From: Leptasterias polaris
Lineage: Eukaryota; Echinodermata; Asteroidea; Forcipulatida; Asteriidae
Direction of reading: 5' to 3'
DNA: 64,000 bases
Assembly (NCBI GenBank): GCA_037783415.1
Contig: JAZGTN010000037.1
Location: forward strand, 3,534,001 to 3,598,000
Shown here one piece after another: positions 21,433-33,846 of the stretch; position 1 is the stretch's first letter, and every line of letters begins with the position of its first letter. The position numbers and the translations under genes are program-made. The notes beneath the pieces are model-generated. The model had not been told where the DNA came from. It made no database searches and saw only the letters and a list, made by a program, of their open reading frames with translations.

Positions 21433-22180
21433 CGGACACGATATTGCGTAATTCTTTCCCCCGATGCTGTGTGAACGTACCATTACAAAAATAGGGGTGT
21501 TTAATTTTTACAGTAACACGAATGGATTAAATTAGATAAAAGTAAGGCAGTATTTTACCAATTATATATATAGTTTATTTGTCAGGTTTTTGGAGTGGAA
21601 TAAAAATAAATATTTGACAAATATCTGGACAAGACTATTTTAAAAATGCATTCGTCCCTCCAACATTAGACGCATGGCCAGGCAACAGCACCATACCGTT
21701 AATCAATGTATTATTGCTTTGAACGAAAATTTCGACACCCCTAAAACAGTGTCACAAAACGCGACGAAAGTGAAAAATTGAACCATTCTACCCCTGATAT
21801 TTTTCAAGTTCTTGTTTAAATATATAGTTTTCTACCATTGTGAAATTTTTTGTAAAAATCCACCCATTCTACCCAATCGATTTTTATGATTTTCAAAATG
21901 TAACGTTCGAATTAAATAGTAACTTCCGTTAACGGTTTCATGTGTGGACCAGTCGGCATCCGGAGTTTGTGTGTGTTGGTATGGTATACCGAGCAGTCAG
22001 GGTGACACACAAAGGCTGCGTTTCCTGGTATGAAGCCTGGGACCAATCAGAGCGCTTTATTGCTGCGACCTGACTGCATGAACAGAGATTCGACTGCATG
22101 CATGTAAGGCAGGCTCATGAATGAGACGAGTATCAACGTTGAGGGCGCCTTTTTCTTTTTCCGTGTCCGCCCCCCTGGGC
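21433..22180. other. No gene recognised
   Basis: AT-rich sequence without open frames of note. I see no feature to name. Confidence 0.5.
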
Positions 22181-23180
22181 GCACCCCTCTAAATAATCTC
22201 CCATAGGAACCAATGCTAAATGATAATTATTCAAAAATACTCAAAAAATCGTGTAAGTCTCTCAGCCTCTTGAAAACCAATCAGACATATTATTTCCGGA
22301 CAACTAAACTTCAGAATTCTTTTCAATTTTTGGCAGGTCAGCCGTTTGGAATTTTTGCTAACTACCCCAGAAGAAAAAAACACGATTTTTTTGTTTTCCA
22401 AAACCGACTTGCTGCCAGTGTTCGTGAAGCACTTCTCCACTTCCCCGGTCAAATAGGGCCAACTTTAACGCCTAAATTTATCAAGTCTCCTCAAAAGTTG
22501 AAGCACAGAACCCCCAGGTTGTGATAGATTTTTATATTTACACAATCTATTAATTGCATGACCCCCAAAACGTTATAATTAAAAATAAGTTGTGGCGCAT
22601 TAATTCTGGCTTATTTAGTGTGGTGCACCCTATAAGGGCACTTAATTATTCTTTATGGTTAAAAAAGTATGCTTAAATTGTTGAGAATAAGTCACTGACT
22701 TGATATCTGGGGGGAAAATGTGAAATGTTATTGCGTTCGTCTACAACAAGGTCAAACATGTTGGAGCATTTACATGTACTCTAAGCAATGCGAGAAGAAA
22801 AACCTGCACGACACACTGTGTACATTCTAAGGACAAGTCAGAAGTTATATCCAAGTCCTCACTCAAAAAGTTATTAACATGTCTCTTTTTTATCACAGGA
22901 TCATAAAAACCTTACAAGTTATTTAATTAATCATTAAGAAGGGGTTAATTGGCATGAACAAGCTGTAAAAATGGAAGGGGGCACATTTTGCTTTCCCTTA
23001 AATGTTTCTAACCATGCATTCATATTAGTCTAAAATGGGGAGCTTTATAAAATCTAGAAAACACATAGGTCACTTTTTGTACATTTAACTGCCCTTTCAA
23101 ATTTTATTCTACCTCTGGAACGGGGTAAAAGGGGGAAAGGGTGGGCGGGGCGTGGGCGGGGCATGTTGAAAAAGGCCAAA
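22181..23180 (-). mobile_element. Third copy of the LTR-resident MITE plus spacer, inverted
   Basis: 22181-22630 is the reverse complement of MITE copies A and B, more diverged and with altered outer end. 22631 to about 23180 matches, inverted, the spacer next to copy B (10437 back to ~9840), including GGGCGGGGCGTGGGCGGGGC. No coding sequence. Confidence 0.8.
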
Positions 23181-23640
23181 CCATTATGATTGTTTCTGGT
23201 TGATGGGGACAAGTTATAACTCTATCCAGAAACAGATGGCTATTATCTTAGACAATTCCCCTGGGATGGGGGCCTTTTCACAGGTCCTACTGTCCAATAT
23301 GGAGCATTGGCAATGGTTTTATGAATTTTTGTGAAATTTATCTGAAATTGAAAAAAAAAAAAAAAATATATATATATTTTGGCATATCGGCCGAAATTTG
23401 TGCGTTCAGCGTAGTGTCGGGCCTGATACGCTAGCTTGTGCATCGGGAGAACTCTAAAAGTATTTTTGCTTTAGACCACAACTAATGTGAGATCACTTAT
23501 GATGGATGCCATTCAATGTTTGTAACAAATCCATTGCCATAAAAATGGGTAGAGCTAGACATGGCATTTTCAAGATGCAAAAAACTTGGTTCAAGCCGAA
23601 AAATAAATTTAATTGATGAGAATCTCTCCGTCACAGACAG
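23181..23640. other. No gene recognised
   Basis: It includes an A-run and (TA)n tract at about 23350-23380. Nothing else recognised. Confidence 0.5.
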
Positions 23641-23934
23641 GAAACATTTATTTCATACTGACTCAACAATAAGATACATACATTGTAGAAAAGCAAATAA
23701 TTAATCAATACATGTGTATCACACTATATGATTTAACTGAACATTTATGTACATGAGTCAATATGTAGGAAGAAAGTGAAGCAAACAATGTTAATTTGTT
23801 CTTTTCCCTATTTGACAGACAAAACAGACACACACACGTGACGTATACACAAGCTGACAGCTAAGACCAAACAAACATAACCGATTAAAAAAATAAAAAA
23901 CAAAACAAAAAACAAACATAAGATTATGATGGCA

Positions 23935-26907
23935 TTACATATAATATGTATCTAACAAGTAATGTTTAAGTTTTCTTGAAAATGTACTAATTGTAGCAGG
24001 TTGCTTAAAATTTATGGGAAGACTATTCCAATATTCTGTTCCTCGTTGCACAACACTATTTTTGTGAATGGAAGTTCTATTATAGTTGACATACAAATCC
24101 CCCTTTAATGCTTTACGAGTGCCATAGGAATGTATTGATGAAGCTAAAGTAAACATTTCATTAAAGCTGTTGGGTAATAGGCCGTAATTGTACTTGGACA
24201 TGAATTTACCCAAGTTCAGACGATACAGGTCATTAAATTTGAGCACTTTAAGTTTGGCAAATATAGGAGCTGAATGAGATAGATAGTTGGCTTTTGTGAT
24301 AATTCGAACGGCTTTCTTTTGCAATAGTAAAAGTTTGTTACATAGTGCCTTTCCGTGACCCCAGGATAATATTGCGTAATTTAAATATGAGAGGATGAAT
24401 GCGTTGTATAATGTTAACATAATTTTTTGCGATAGAAAGAATTTCAATCTATTCATAATACCAACATTTTTTGAGATTTTGGTGGTTAAAACATCTATGT
24501 GTTTTTTCCAAGACAAGTTCTCATCAATATAAATACCTAAAAATGTACAGCTCTTTGTTTGGTTGAGAGCACTGTATATGGCGCACATATTTCTTTTGCC
24601 TGGCACAACAAATTATATAGTTTGTTTTAAGAGCATTAATTGACAGTTTATTTGCTAGAAGCCAGTTACTTATTTTAACAAGCTCTACGTTAAGGTTTTG
24701 TATTGCTATGTCAACATTGTGGTGATTATATGAAAGGCTTGTATCATCTGAAAACATACAGAAAGAGATCAAACTAGACGAATTACAAATATCATTTAAA
24801 TAGATAATGAACAATAGAGGACCTAACACAGAACCTTGAGGAACTCCACAAGAAATATATTTATCGGATGATTGTCTAGAATTATACGAAACAAATTGCT
24901 TTCTATGTGTTAAGTAGCTCTTAAACCATTCCAGGGCAAATCCACGAACACCGATATTCTCTAACTTAGTAATAAGAATGTCATGGTTAACAGTGTCGAA
25001 AGCCTTGGACAGGTCAAGGAAAACACCAATTGAAAATTGTTTATTATCAATAGCGTTAATAATTTTCACTAACATACTTGTAATAGCTAATTCTGTGGAG
25101 CGTTGTGCTCTGAAACCGTATTGGGATTCTGATAGAAGGCCATGCTTGTTAATAAAACAAATTAGTCGCTTGTATACCAATTTCTCAAATATTTTAGAAA
25201 ACACAGAAAGTAGTGATATAGGTCTATAGTTACCGATGTCATGTTTACAACCTTTTTTATATACAGGAACTACTTTAGCTATTTTAAACTGTCAGGAAAG
25301 ACTCCAGTGCTGAATGACTTGTTAAAGAGCAGCATCAATGGCTTTGCTAATGCATTCTTTGCTTCCTTTATGACAAATGAACCTATACCATCACTACCTG
25401 GGGCTTTACCAGAGGGGAGTTTAGATATAACAATAGTAATTTCTGCTTCAGTGATTGGAGTCAGGTATAATGAATGAGGGCATTTGTCTCCAAGAAAGGA
25501 CTCAAAAGACTGTCCAGACGGTGGATGTTCCTCCGCTATACTATTACCAATATTCACAAAATAATTGTTAAAAACATTTGTAATGTCTTTATCATCACTA
25601 ATTCTCACATCATTATTAACAAAGTATGATGTATTCTGTTTAGTCTTAGATTTACAAAGTAACGAATTAATAAGTTTCCACGTTCCTTTAACATTGCCCT
25701 TCTCTTGATTAAACTTTTTACAAAAATACTTTTGTTTTGCTGTTCTTATCAGACGTGTTAGAGTGTTTTTGTACCGCGTATAGATAGATTTATTATGAGG
25801 GGTCGGGCTATTGAGTAACTTTTTATACAGTGAGTTTTTCCTTCTAATTGAGCTATAGATTCCTTCGGTTAACCACGGTGACTTGCTTTTATTTACACGG
25901 CTTTTAATCTCAAGCAAAGGAAAGCACTTATCATAAAGTTGAAGAGCATGATTCAAGAATTGCTCATATACTCGATCCATGTTATCACACAGGTGTATAA
26001 AGTCCCAATTAGTGTCATTGACTTCTTGAATGAAGTGCTCGACATTTTGTTTACCATAATTACGCCTTTTGTTGTTGTCATCTTTTAAGGTCTTTACTTT
26101 ACAGTTATCAATAGCCATAAAAACAGGTAGGTGATCACTTATATCAGTAAGTAGAATACCAGCACTATGGTTTGAAAAATCATTGGTGAAAATATTATCA
26201 ATCAGTGTTGCACTGTCACCTGATATTCTTGTGGGTTTATCAATAACAGGATAAAATGAATAAGTGGAAAGCATGTCATTAAAATGCTGCACTGAGTTGT
26301 CTACATCACAATTCAATAAATTAATATTAAAATCCCGCATAATATAGCATTTCTTCCCCTCATTATTTGCAAGTCTAAGAATGTCGTTAAATACTTCTGT
26401 AAATTTATAACATGGAACATCTGGTGGTTTATACATAACTCCGACAATGATATTACATGTAGTTGAGTTTTCAACTTCAATAAAGCATGTTTCAATTGAC
26501 AGAGTATCAGTAGTACATAAATCTGTTCTTACTGTATAATTATATTCTTCTTTGATGTAAAGAGCCACTCCACCACCTCGTTTATTCTGTCGGCAGGAAT
26601 CCTCCATAGAATAACATGGAATTTTAATGAGTGGGTCGTTTATATCTTTTAACCAGGTCTCGGTTATACCAATAATTGAAAACGAAACTCCAGTAAGTTC
26701 GACATATTGCTGTATATTAGAAATATTTTTTTTAAGGCTTCGTGCATTGATGTGTAAAAGTTTCATATCCGTATTAAATTTAAATTTATCAAGAAACTGA
26801 CCCTGGTCATAATAATTACAGGTGGTAGCATGGGAAATCAAATTGATGTCGGGATCTATACCTGATTGAAAATCAAATGAAATATCCCTGTCTTGTTCAG
26901 GTATCAT
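23935..26907 (-). pseudogene. LINE 1 ORF2: endonuclease and reverse transcriptase, frameshifted
   Basis: 26907-25279 encodes an apurinic-type endonuclease (LLHINARSLKKN, GITETWL, DFNINLL, SDHLPV) and the start of RT. The frame shifts at about 25280; 25204-24524 carries RT boxes (CGVPQGSVLGPLLF) and the catalytic box as FSDDTSL, where FADD is usual. A second shift near 24590 leads into 24606-23935, the RT thumb and C-terminal region (FLGIYIDENLSWKKHI). In an intact element this protein nicks DNA and primes reverse transcription at the target. Two frameshifts make this copy inactive unless they are sequence errors. Confidence 0.88.
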
Positions 26908-27085
26908 GTCGATATATAATTAATCACGTAATTCATGTTAGATACAAAAGGTAATCGTAAATCTGTCTGATCTCATAGCTGTCATACACAAATACAAACA
27001 TAATAGTAACATACAATACAATTAGCTGGGGCTGCATCTTGAAGGTGGACTATATTATGTGCTACCTGACAAAAGATGTTATTCC

Positions 27086-27917
27086 TCAAGATGGAGTCGT
27101 GTCCCCCAGACGAAACACCTTGAATGGTCCGCTGTTAAGCTTGTATGTTATGACCGCCGGGACTGACCAGGGGATGTAGGCAAAGTTCACCTGGGGGTTG
27201 TTGCGGATTGCCTGCAGGTGATTTTCCCTGAGCTGCTTACGGGCATTCCTGATGAGAGTAGTGACGTCGTCCGAGATGAAGATTTTATTGCCGTGGTATG
27301 GGTTATTTCGAAGTGATTTGGAAGCCTGCCTGAGAATGTATTGTCGATCGGTGAAGCGTAGAAGTTTACAATGGATAGGTCTTGCCCGACGGGTGTTGTT
27401 TTCCTGTCCTTGTTGTCGGTATCCAGGGGTACGGTGGGCCCGTTCAATCTCAATCTCATGGCCGTCACTGATCTTCATGTGGGTAGAGAGGAATTGAGAA
27501 ACGAAAGCCTCACAGGACTGTTTACCTTCCGATCCCTCCGGGATGCCGTGCAAGACGATGTTGTTCCTTCGAGATCGGTTTTGGAGATCGTCGACCCGAT
27601 TGTCAACTCGCTCGATGTGACTGGAGTTGCCGTCGGTAACGTTGGTGATACGGCTATTGGTTTCCTTGATGTTGTTTTCCAAGAAGGAAATGGCTGATTT
27701 GAGGTGTTCGATCTCCTTATCTTGTTCGATGATCTTGGTTGATGTTTCCCGCAGCTTCACCTCAAGGCCCGTTATTCTGGTGCCCATGGTCTCTAGTGAC
27801 TGCAAGATCTTGTCAAGTTTTTTGTTCATGATGGACATGTCGTCACGGCAGGTGGTACATGTGTGGCAGCCATTTTGTTCAGTGTCACTCGGTGAGGGTG
27901 AGGGTGGCGGAAGATCC
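27086..27917 (-). pseudogene. LINE 1 ORF1: coiled-coil nucleic-acid-binding protein
   Basis: The open frame reaches a TAG near 27919 without an upstream ATG; the first internal Met is at 27838. A Cys/His-rich N-terminal scrap (HTCTTC) precedes a coiled coil (~residues 1-85 from that Met). An RRM-like domain follows with RRNNIVLHGIPEGSEG, then a C-terminal part with IERAHRTPG and RPIHCKLLRF. This is the L1-ORF1p-like (Transposase_22) layout seen in several LINE clades. The ORF pairs with the ORF2 downstream on the same strand. Confidence 0.82.
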
Positions 27918-28093
27918 TACAAGACAAAGGCAGTGAAACTCAAAGTATACCTACACCACGGTATGTCAGGCCAACCCATCAGCAGTTGAGTTTAGCCGCC
28001 CCAAATACGGAGCGAGGAGATTTCTGCCACATTGCAGCACATATGGAACAAGACAACCGCAGAAATGTGATGCTCCTTCGCCCAAAAGTTGTA

Positions 28094-28257
28094 GAAATGG
28101 CTCCAATTGACAAGATCCAGCTCAAGGGAGTGATCCCAATAGCCAACAAATGTGGCCAGCCACTGCCAAAGAGAGGAAATGGCTCCAATTGACAAGATCC
28201 AGCTCAAGGGAGTGATCCCAATAGCCAACAAATGTGGCCAGCCACTGCCCAAGAGAG
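28094..28257 (+). repeat. 82-bp tandem duplication
   Basis: GAAATGGCTCCAATTGACAA and the rest of an 82-bp unit occur twice in a row (from 28094 and 28176) with near identity. This breaks the reading frame that runs in from ~27986. Confidence 0.85.
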
Positions 28258-28706
28258 GAACTGATCACCAAGGAGGAGGTTATCGTTTTGTAGACATCAA
28301 CTCAGCTCTAGAGCTGGGTGCACAAGCTGTACTTGATCATCAACAAACACATCCTAAGTGTGATGGTCAACCTAAACTATTGGCTGAGGCAGAAGAGCGT
28401 AGAGGTTTAGCCGTCTCAGAGGTAATGTCCTGCAAAAAGTGTGGTTTTAAAACACAAAAGACAAAACTTTACAGTGAGATAGCTAACGAGAGTAGGAAGC
28501 AGGGACGACGCACTGCAACCCCAAACATGTCTTTCCAAGTTGGCCTGCAGAACACTGGCATTGCAACCGCAGGTGCGAGGAGGCTCTTGATATCAATGGA
28601 CACAGCTGTACCATCCACTAGTGGGCTGCAAAAAATTTCGAACAAATGTGGTGAAATTATCAAAAATGAAAATATCAGAGACATGGCAGACATATGGTGG
28701 CCCTGA
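28152..28706 (+). pseudogene. Possible Mutator-like transposase N-terminal fragment
   Basis: The ORF encodes ~184 residues including GGGYRFVDINSALELG, a C-x2-C pair in SCKKCGFKT, then GRRTATPNMSFQVGLQNTG and ENIRDMADIW. This order (a Cys pair, a GRR or GRK motif followed by a VGL-x-x-TG segment, and an EN-x-x-DM end) recalls the N-terminal part of Mutator-like transposase domain proteins in invertebrate genomes. I recall the pattern only, so this is tentative. An 82-bp duplication (28094-28257) shifts frame at the start. The ORF ends as the tandem array begins, and the catalytic region is absent, so it is a remnant. Confidence 0.45.
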
Positions 28707-28717
28707 AGGGACATCGC

Positions 28718-28990
28718 ACATCGCAAATATCTTTGCAAATATTTGCGATGTCGCAAATATCTTTGCAAATATCTTTGCAAATATTTGCGATGTCGCAAAT
28801 ATCTTTGCAAATATTTGCGATGTCGCAAATATCTTTGCCAATATCTTTGCAAATATTTGCGATGTCGCAAATATCTTTGCAAATATCTTTGCAAATATTT
28901 GCGATGTCGTAAATATCTTTGCAAATATTTGCGATGTCGCAAATATCTTTGCAAATATCTTTGCAAATATTTGCGATGTCGCAAATTTCA
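28718..28990. repeat. Tandem array of GCAAATATCTTTGCAAATAT-type units
   Basis: Short units built from CTTTGCAAATAT, TTGCGATGTCGCAAAT and spacers repeat about seven times with variable order. TTTGCAAA and TTTGCGATGTCGCAAA are palindromic, so each unit can fold. Overlapping ORFs on both strands here are by-products. A short inverted relative is at 57342-57411. Confidence 0.9.
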
Positions 28991-29716
28991 TTGCATACTT
29001 TGTTGCATACTTTGTTGCATAGTTGGCATATTTGTGTCGATAATTTTTTCAAGAGCCTGAAGGGTTGTTTGGGTTCCACCCTTCATTCCATTAACATGTA
29101 CACCCAGGTGAATAGTCGGATACAGTCTGCTCTGCGCCGTGTGTGTGTACATGTCAAATGCACTGAGATTGAGAATGAGATGAAGGGAGATGTTGACATC
29201 CGTGGTCGTTTTTTTGATGAATCTCGACCAAAAAAGGCATCAAGTCAACAAGATCAGCATTATGCCACCTTCAAAAGGATCAGTGGTGAGGATTGTTAAT
29301 TAATGTTGTGTAGTTACGGTAATCGGTTGTCCGTCCAGAGCAGAGGGGATGGCTCAAGGTCCTTTCTCTATATAGAATAGTAGTAGTAGTACTACGTACG
29401 GTACATGGAGGTAGCAACCTACTCCCATGGAGTCTGGACCTCCATGGAAAGTATAAAAAGGCCACCAGGCAGGACCCAATTTCATACAGCTGTTTAGCAG
29501 AAAATACTGCTTGGAAAATGTACTATTTGCTTAGCAAAATTTAGCAGGGTACCAGTCGCAACTATGTTAACTTTATGGAATACACTGGCAGTAGCTAACC
29601 TGTTTGTTTCTGTTTAGCAAAGTGTTTGTGCTTAACACTTTTTTTGACAGGCTTTATGAAATTTGGCCCAGGACTCGAGTCAATACATACGGCAGGTACC
29701 GATAAATAGTCAGGTA

Positions 29717-29787
29717 GTCGTTGCGATAATCGTAACCCACCATCCTCCCGACGGTCGGAGAGGTTGGTGGGTTACGATTATCACAAC
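29717..29787. repeat. Strong hairpin near the end of the DNA element
   Basis: GATAATCGTAACCCACCA and its complement TGGTGGGTTACGATTATC flank CGACGGTCGG. The same hairpin, inverted, is at 52587-52652, so it is a conserved part of the element. Confidence 0.85.
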
Positions 29788-29806
29788 TAAACGCTGTACG
29801 AAGTAG

Positions 29807-30373
29807 GGCCCAAATGTCTTGTTTTTAAATTGAACTGCAAAATTAATGTAATGAGCAAACACCCCCCCCCCCCCCCCCCTAAGAAAATAAAAAACATTAC
29901 CCCTCTTACCTGACCCTGGGTTCGGATATAATTGACTGTTGGATTAGATCATTTATACAACTCAAGACAACACTAACCATAAAAGCTGTACTAACAGATT
30001 TTTCCAAAACATTGTGATCTCTGTCACAATTGTCGAGACTGTTACAGAAAAATAGTTGCGACTCATCTTTTTCAGTTTTTGACTTCTTACAGAACCCAAA
30101 TATGTGTGTGTGTGTGTGTGTGTGGGGGGGGGATCTCCTATGGGTTGTTGGACTGGACAAATCAGAAGAGTATATTTCCACCCTTACATGTACATGATTT
30201 CTTCAAAATGGGAACACTTTGCGTTAACAACAATTGACATGAACTGTTAACCTTACCTAATTTGTTATTCTTCTACTACTTTGTTTGCAGAAAATATCGC
30301 AATGTTGAATACCAGCAAGTTGTCAGATGGTGTTGGGGCTACCTCGGAAGGTTCAACAGAGTGCCACTTCCTT
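29807..30373. other. No gene; low-complexity tracts
   Basis: It contains a run of about 17 C (29862-29879) and a (TG)n/G tract (30103-30131). Nothing else recognised. Confidence 0.55.
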
Positions 30374-30661
30374 CATTCAATTCAATTCAATTCAATAAAC
30401 ATTTATTTCGGTATTGCCCTCACATGATATGATACATCATTGGTTTTTTATAAATATTAACAGTGGCAGTTATAAACAGTAGCCAAAATTATTAACAAGT
30501 CAGAAGGACAAAACTTAGGATTGGGTGAAGCCTTGGCTTTTGTACCCTAACCTATTGACAGACTAACAAAACAATAAGACTCACAAAAGACAAGGGACTA
30601 CAAGGACAGACGAACAAATGTAGGTGTATCAACAATATACCAAAAGTAAGCCATGAAATAA

Positions 30662-33615
30662 TTATAATGAATATGCATTAAGTAGCAATTGTTTTAATTT
30701 TTTTGAAAATATAGGTAGAGTGATTGCAGATTTAACAGAACCATCCAAACTATTCCAGTATGTAACACCGCGTTGAACAAGGCTGTTTTTATACATTGAG
30801 GTTCGGTTGCGAGAAACAAAAAGATTTTTCTTTAAAGTGCTTCGAGTTTTGTATGAATGAATGCTAGTAGTTAGAGTAAAAAATGAACTAAAACAAGGTG
30901 GTAATGCATTACTCATGTACTTGTACATAAATTTACCTAATTTCAAATGATAAAGATCATTAAATTTTAACAATTTAAGATTACAAAATAATGCAGCAGT
31001 ATGATCAAGAAAACCAGCGTTAGAAATGATCCTAACAGCTCGCTTTTGTAAAGTAAGAAGTCTATTACATTGTGTAGGTAAACCACCCCAAGTAAGAACT
31101 GAGTAACTTAAATAGGGAAGAACAAAACAATTATATAGAGTTAATAAGACATGGCTTGGTAAAAATTTCTTTAGACGATTAATTATACCAATATTCTTTG
31201 ATATTTTACTCGCAACATCATTAATATGACTTTTCCAAGACAAATTTTCATCAATTCTTATACCAAGGAATTTAGTACTTGTTACTCTTTGAAGGTCAGT
31301 TCCATTTAAGATTAAAGGCACAGATTGGATATATTTACGTTGTCTTGTTTTGAGTAGATTAATACACAGTTTATTAGCAACAAGCCACGTACTTTTTACC
31401 ATTTCAACATTAAGGTTAAGAATAGCTGTATCTACATTTCTGTGGCTGTACACTAAACTTGTATCATCGGCAAAAAGACAAAATGATATAATTTCGGATG
31501 TGTTACAGATATCATTAATATAAATAATAAAAAGAAGAGGACCCAAAACAGAACCCTGAGGTACTCCACAAGAAATAGGTTTTTCAGATGAATGGACAGA
31601 ATAATATGAAACAAACTGTTTTCTATTAGATAAATAGCTTTTGAACCACTCCAATGTTACTCCACGGATTCCATAATGCTCTAGTTTGCATATCAAAATA
31701 TCATGGTTAATCGTGTCAAAAGCTTTAGATAGGTCTAAAAATACACCAATAGAAATGTTGTTTTCTTCAACGGCATTTAGCAAATTATTCATTACATAAG
31801 ACGTTGCTAGCTCAGGAGAGCGATTTGCCCTGAAACCAAACTGTGACTCAGAAAGAATGTTATGTTTATTTATGAATGCAATGAGGCGACTATATCAACT
31901 TTTCAAATACCTTGGAAAAAGTAGATAAAACAGAGATAGGTCTGAAATTACCAATGACATGTTTATCCCCTCCTTTGTGAACCGGAATGACTTTAGCTAT
32001 TTTAAGCCCGTCTGGAAAAACCCCAGAACTTATAGACCTATTGAACATCTTGGCTAGTGGTTTTGCTAAGGAGTACCTGGCTTTCTTGATAACAAAAGAA
32101 TTTAAAGAATCACAACCTGGCGATTTGCCAGAAGGGAGATTATTTAAAACATCTGCAATTTCTTCTTGTAAAATAGGACTAAGGAACAGAGAATGGGAAC
32201 ATTTATCGTCAAGAAAGGATTGAAAAGTAGTGTTACATAAGGGAAGCTTACTAGCAAGTGAAGCGCCAATGTTAACAAAGTACTCATTAAATGCCCCACT
32301 AATTTCTTTGTTTCCTTTGATTGACGCACCATCTTTGACAAAATAAGAGGGATTGGGCTTGTGGTTGCCCTTGTTCAACACAGAATTGATCACTTTCCAA
32401 GTACCTTTAATATTGCCCTTATTTTTTTCAAATTTCGAACTAAAATACTGTTTCTTAGAAGCCTTTATTAAATAATTTAGCTTGTTTTTATACGTAGTAT
32501 AAATAGATTTATTTTGCAGAGTAGGATTTTTAACAACTTTTTTATACAGATAGTTTTTTCTCCGCATTGAGTTGTAAACACCATCAGATAACCATGGTGA
32601 CTTACATTTATCGTATCTACATTTAACCTCTTGTAAAGGAAAGTGTTTATCATAAAGTTTAAGAACATGATCTAAGAAGGTAGTATACATGTCATGCATG
32701 TTATCTTGCAATGTTATTACATCCCAGTCGGTTGCATTTAAATCATTAATAAAACATTGGATATTATTATCAGTAAAATAACGTTTTTTTTTGTTTTTCT
32801 TATTTAGCACTATCTTTTAGAGCATCAATAATCAAAAACACAGGTAAATGATCACTTATGTCAGTTAGCAAAACACCAGCAATATGATTCAGCAAGTCAT
32901 TTGTTAAAATATTATCAATCAGAGTTGAACTACCTGCAGCTATTCTTGTAGGCTTAGATTTTATGGTTGGATAAAAGGACTGAGAAGACAAAGTATCTAT
33001 GAAGTTTTGTACTGCAACATCCACATCATAATTTAATAAATTAATATTGAAATCACCCATAATGTAGCATTTTAAATTTTCATTACTAATTTTCCCTAAT
33101 AATTCATTTATATGGTCTGTGAAGTTATTACATGAAGCACTAGGTGGTCTGTATACAACTCCAGTTATTTTATTAGTGTGAGAGGAGTTGATTATCTCAA
33201 TAATGCAAGATTCTATTTCAGAGTTATTTATACACAGATCTTTACGAATCTTATACACAACATCATTTTTAATGTAAAGTGCAACTCCGCCTCCTTTCTT
33301 ATTTTGTCTACAAAAACCTTCAATGGAATAATTTGGAATTTGAATGAGTGGATCCTGAATATCCTTTCACCATGATTCAGATACACCAATGACAGAAAAA
33401 CAATTATTTAGAAGGTTGACATAGTTGATAATATGTGACACATTCTTATATAAGCTACGTGCATTTATATGTAGGAGTTTAACATTAGTATTTTTATTAA
33501 AGTAATTCATGAATTCAGTTTGATCATAGTAGTCACAACTTACATCAGGTGCCTCAAAGTTTAAATCTGGATCTATACTAGAATTAACGTCATTATGTGT
33601 TACATTATTTGTCAT
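30662..33615 (-). pseudogene. LINE 2 ORF2: endonuclease and reverse transcriptase, disrupted
   Basis: 33615-33367 begins the endonuclease (LLHINARSLYKN, GVSESW), then a TGA stands where LINE 1 has a coding residue just after the shared Trp. The same frame continues to ~32800 (GVVYRPPSA, DFNINLL, SDHLPV). A frameshift near 32805 and another near 31890 follow. 31792-30662 holds the RT core (CGVPQGSVLGPLLF, and an intact FADD box in LFADDTSL) and the thumb. It is related throughout to LINE 1 but clearly a different copy or subfamily. One stop and two shifts make it inactive. Confidence 0.88.
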
Positions 33616-33846
33616 TATTCAAGATAGTGATTTTAATCATTACAGGCGACTTCATATCGAACACATTCGATAAGTCAAGTATGGGCTGACTTGTCTTACA
33701 CCTACACAAATAACCAAACACAAACAGAACACAGAACAATGACATATTTATAAATGGGTTAACAATTAGGCAAATTACGGTACTCATGTTAAGGTGATCA
33801 ATAACACGAGTAACTAGTAATTCAGTTGACGGTTGAGAAGAAAGAG

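Larger units (their letters stand above)
23641..27920 (-). mobile_element. CR1/L2-group LINE number 1, 5'-truncated
   Basis: A minus-strand non-LTR retrotransposon with ORF1 (27917-27086) and ORF2 (26907-23935, endonuclease then reverse transcriptase). The 3' UTR runs to roughly 23641, where AAATAAATGTTT resembles the end of LINE number 2. Homology with LINE 2 begins part-way into ORF1, so the 5' end, including the ORF1 start codon, seems missing at about 27920, as is common for LINE insertions. Confidence 0.85.
27921..29806 (+). mobile_element. DNA-element remnant, copy 1
   Basis: 28690-29806 is matched on the opposite strand by 57424-57173 and 53153-52563, with the LTR element between those parts. 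The unit holds an ORF fragment (28152-28706), an AT-rich tandem array and, near its right end, a strong hairpin. The left boundary at the LINE 1 junction is approximate. Terminal inverted repeats were not identified. Confidence 0.65.

Noticed and set aside
28718..28990. CRISPR-like array
   Set aside because: Units are contiguous and variable without unique spacers, and the genome is eukaryotic.
28469..29079. Overlapping ORFs on both strands in the TTTGCAAATAT array
   Set aside because: Low-complexity repeat translation; every frame is open for the same reason.
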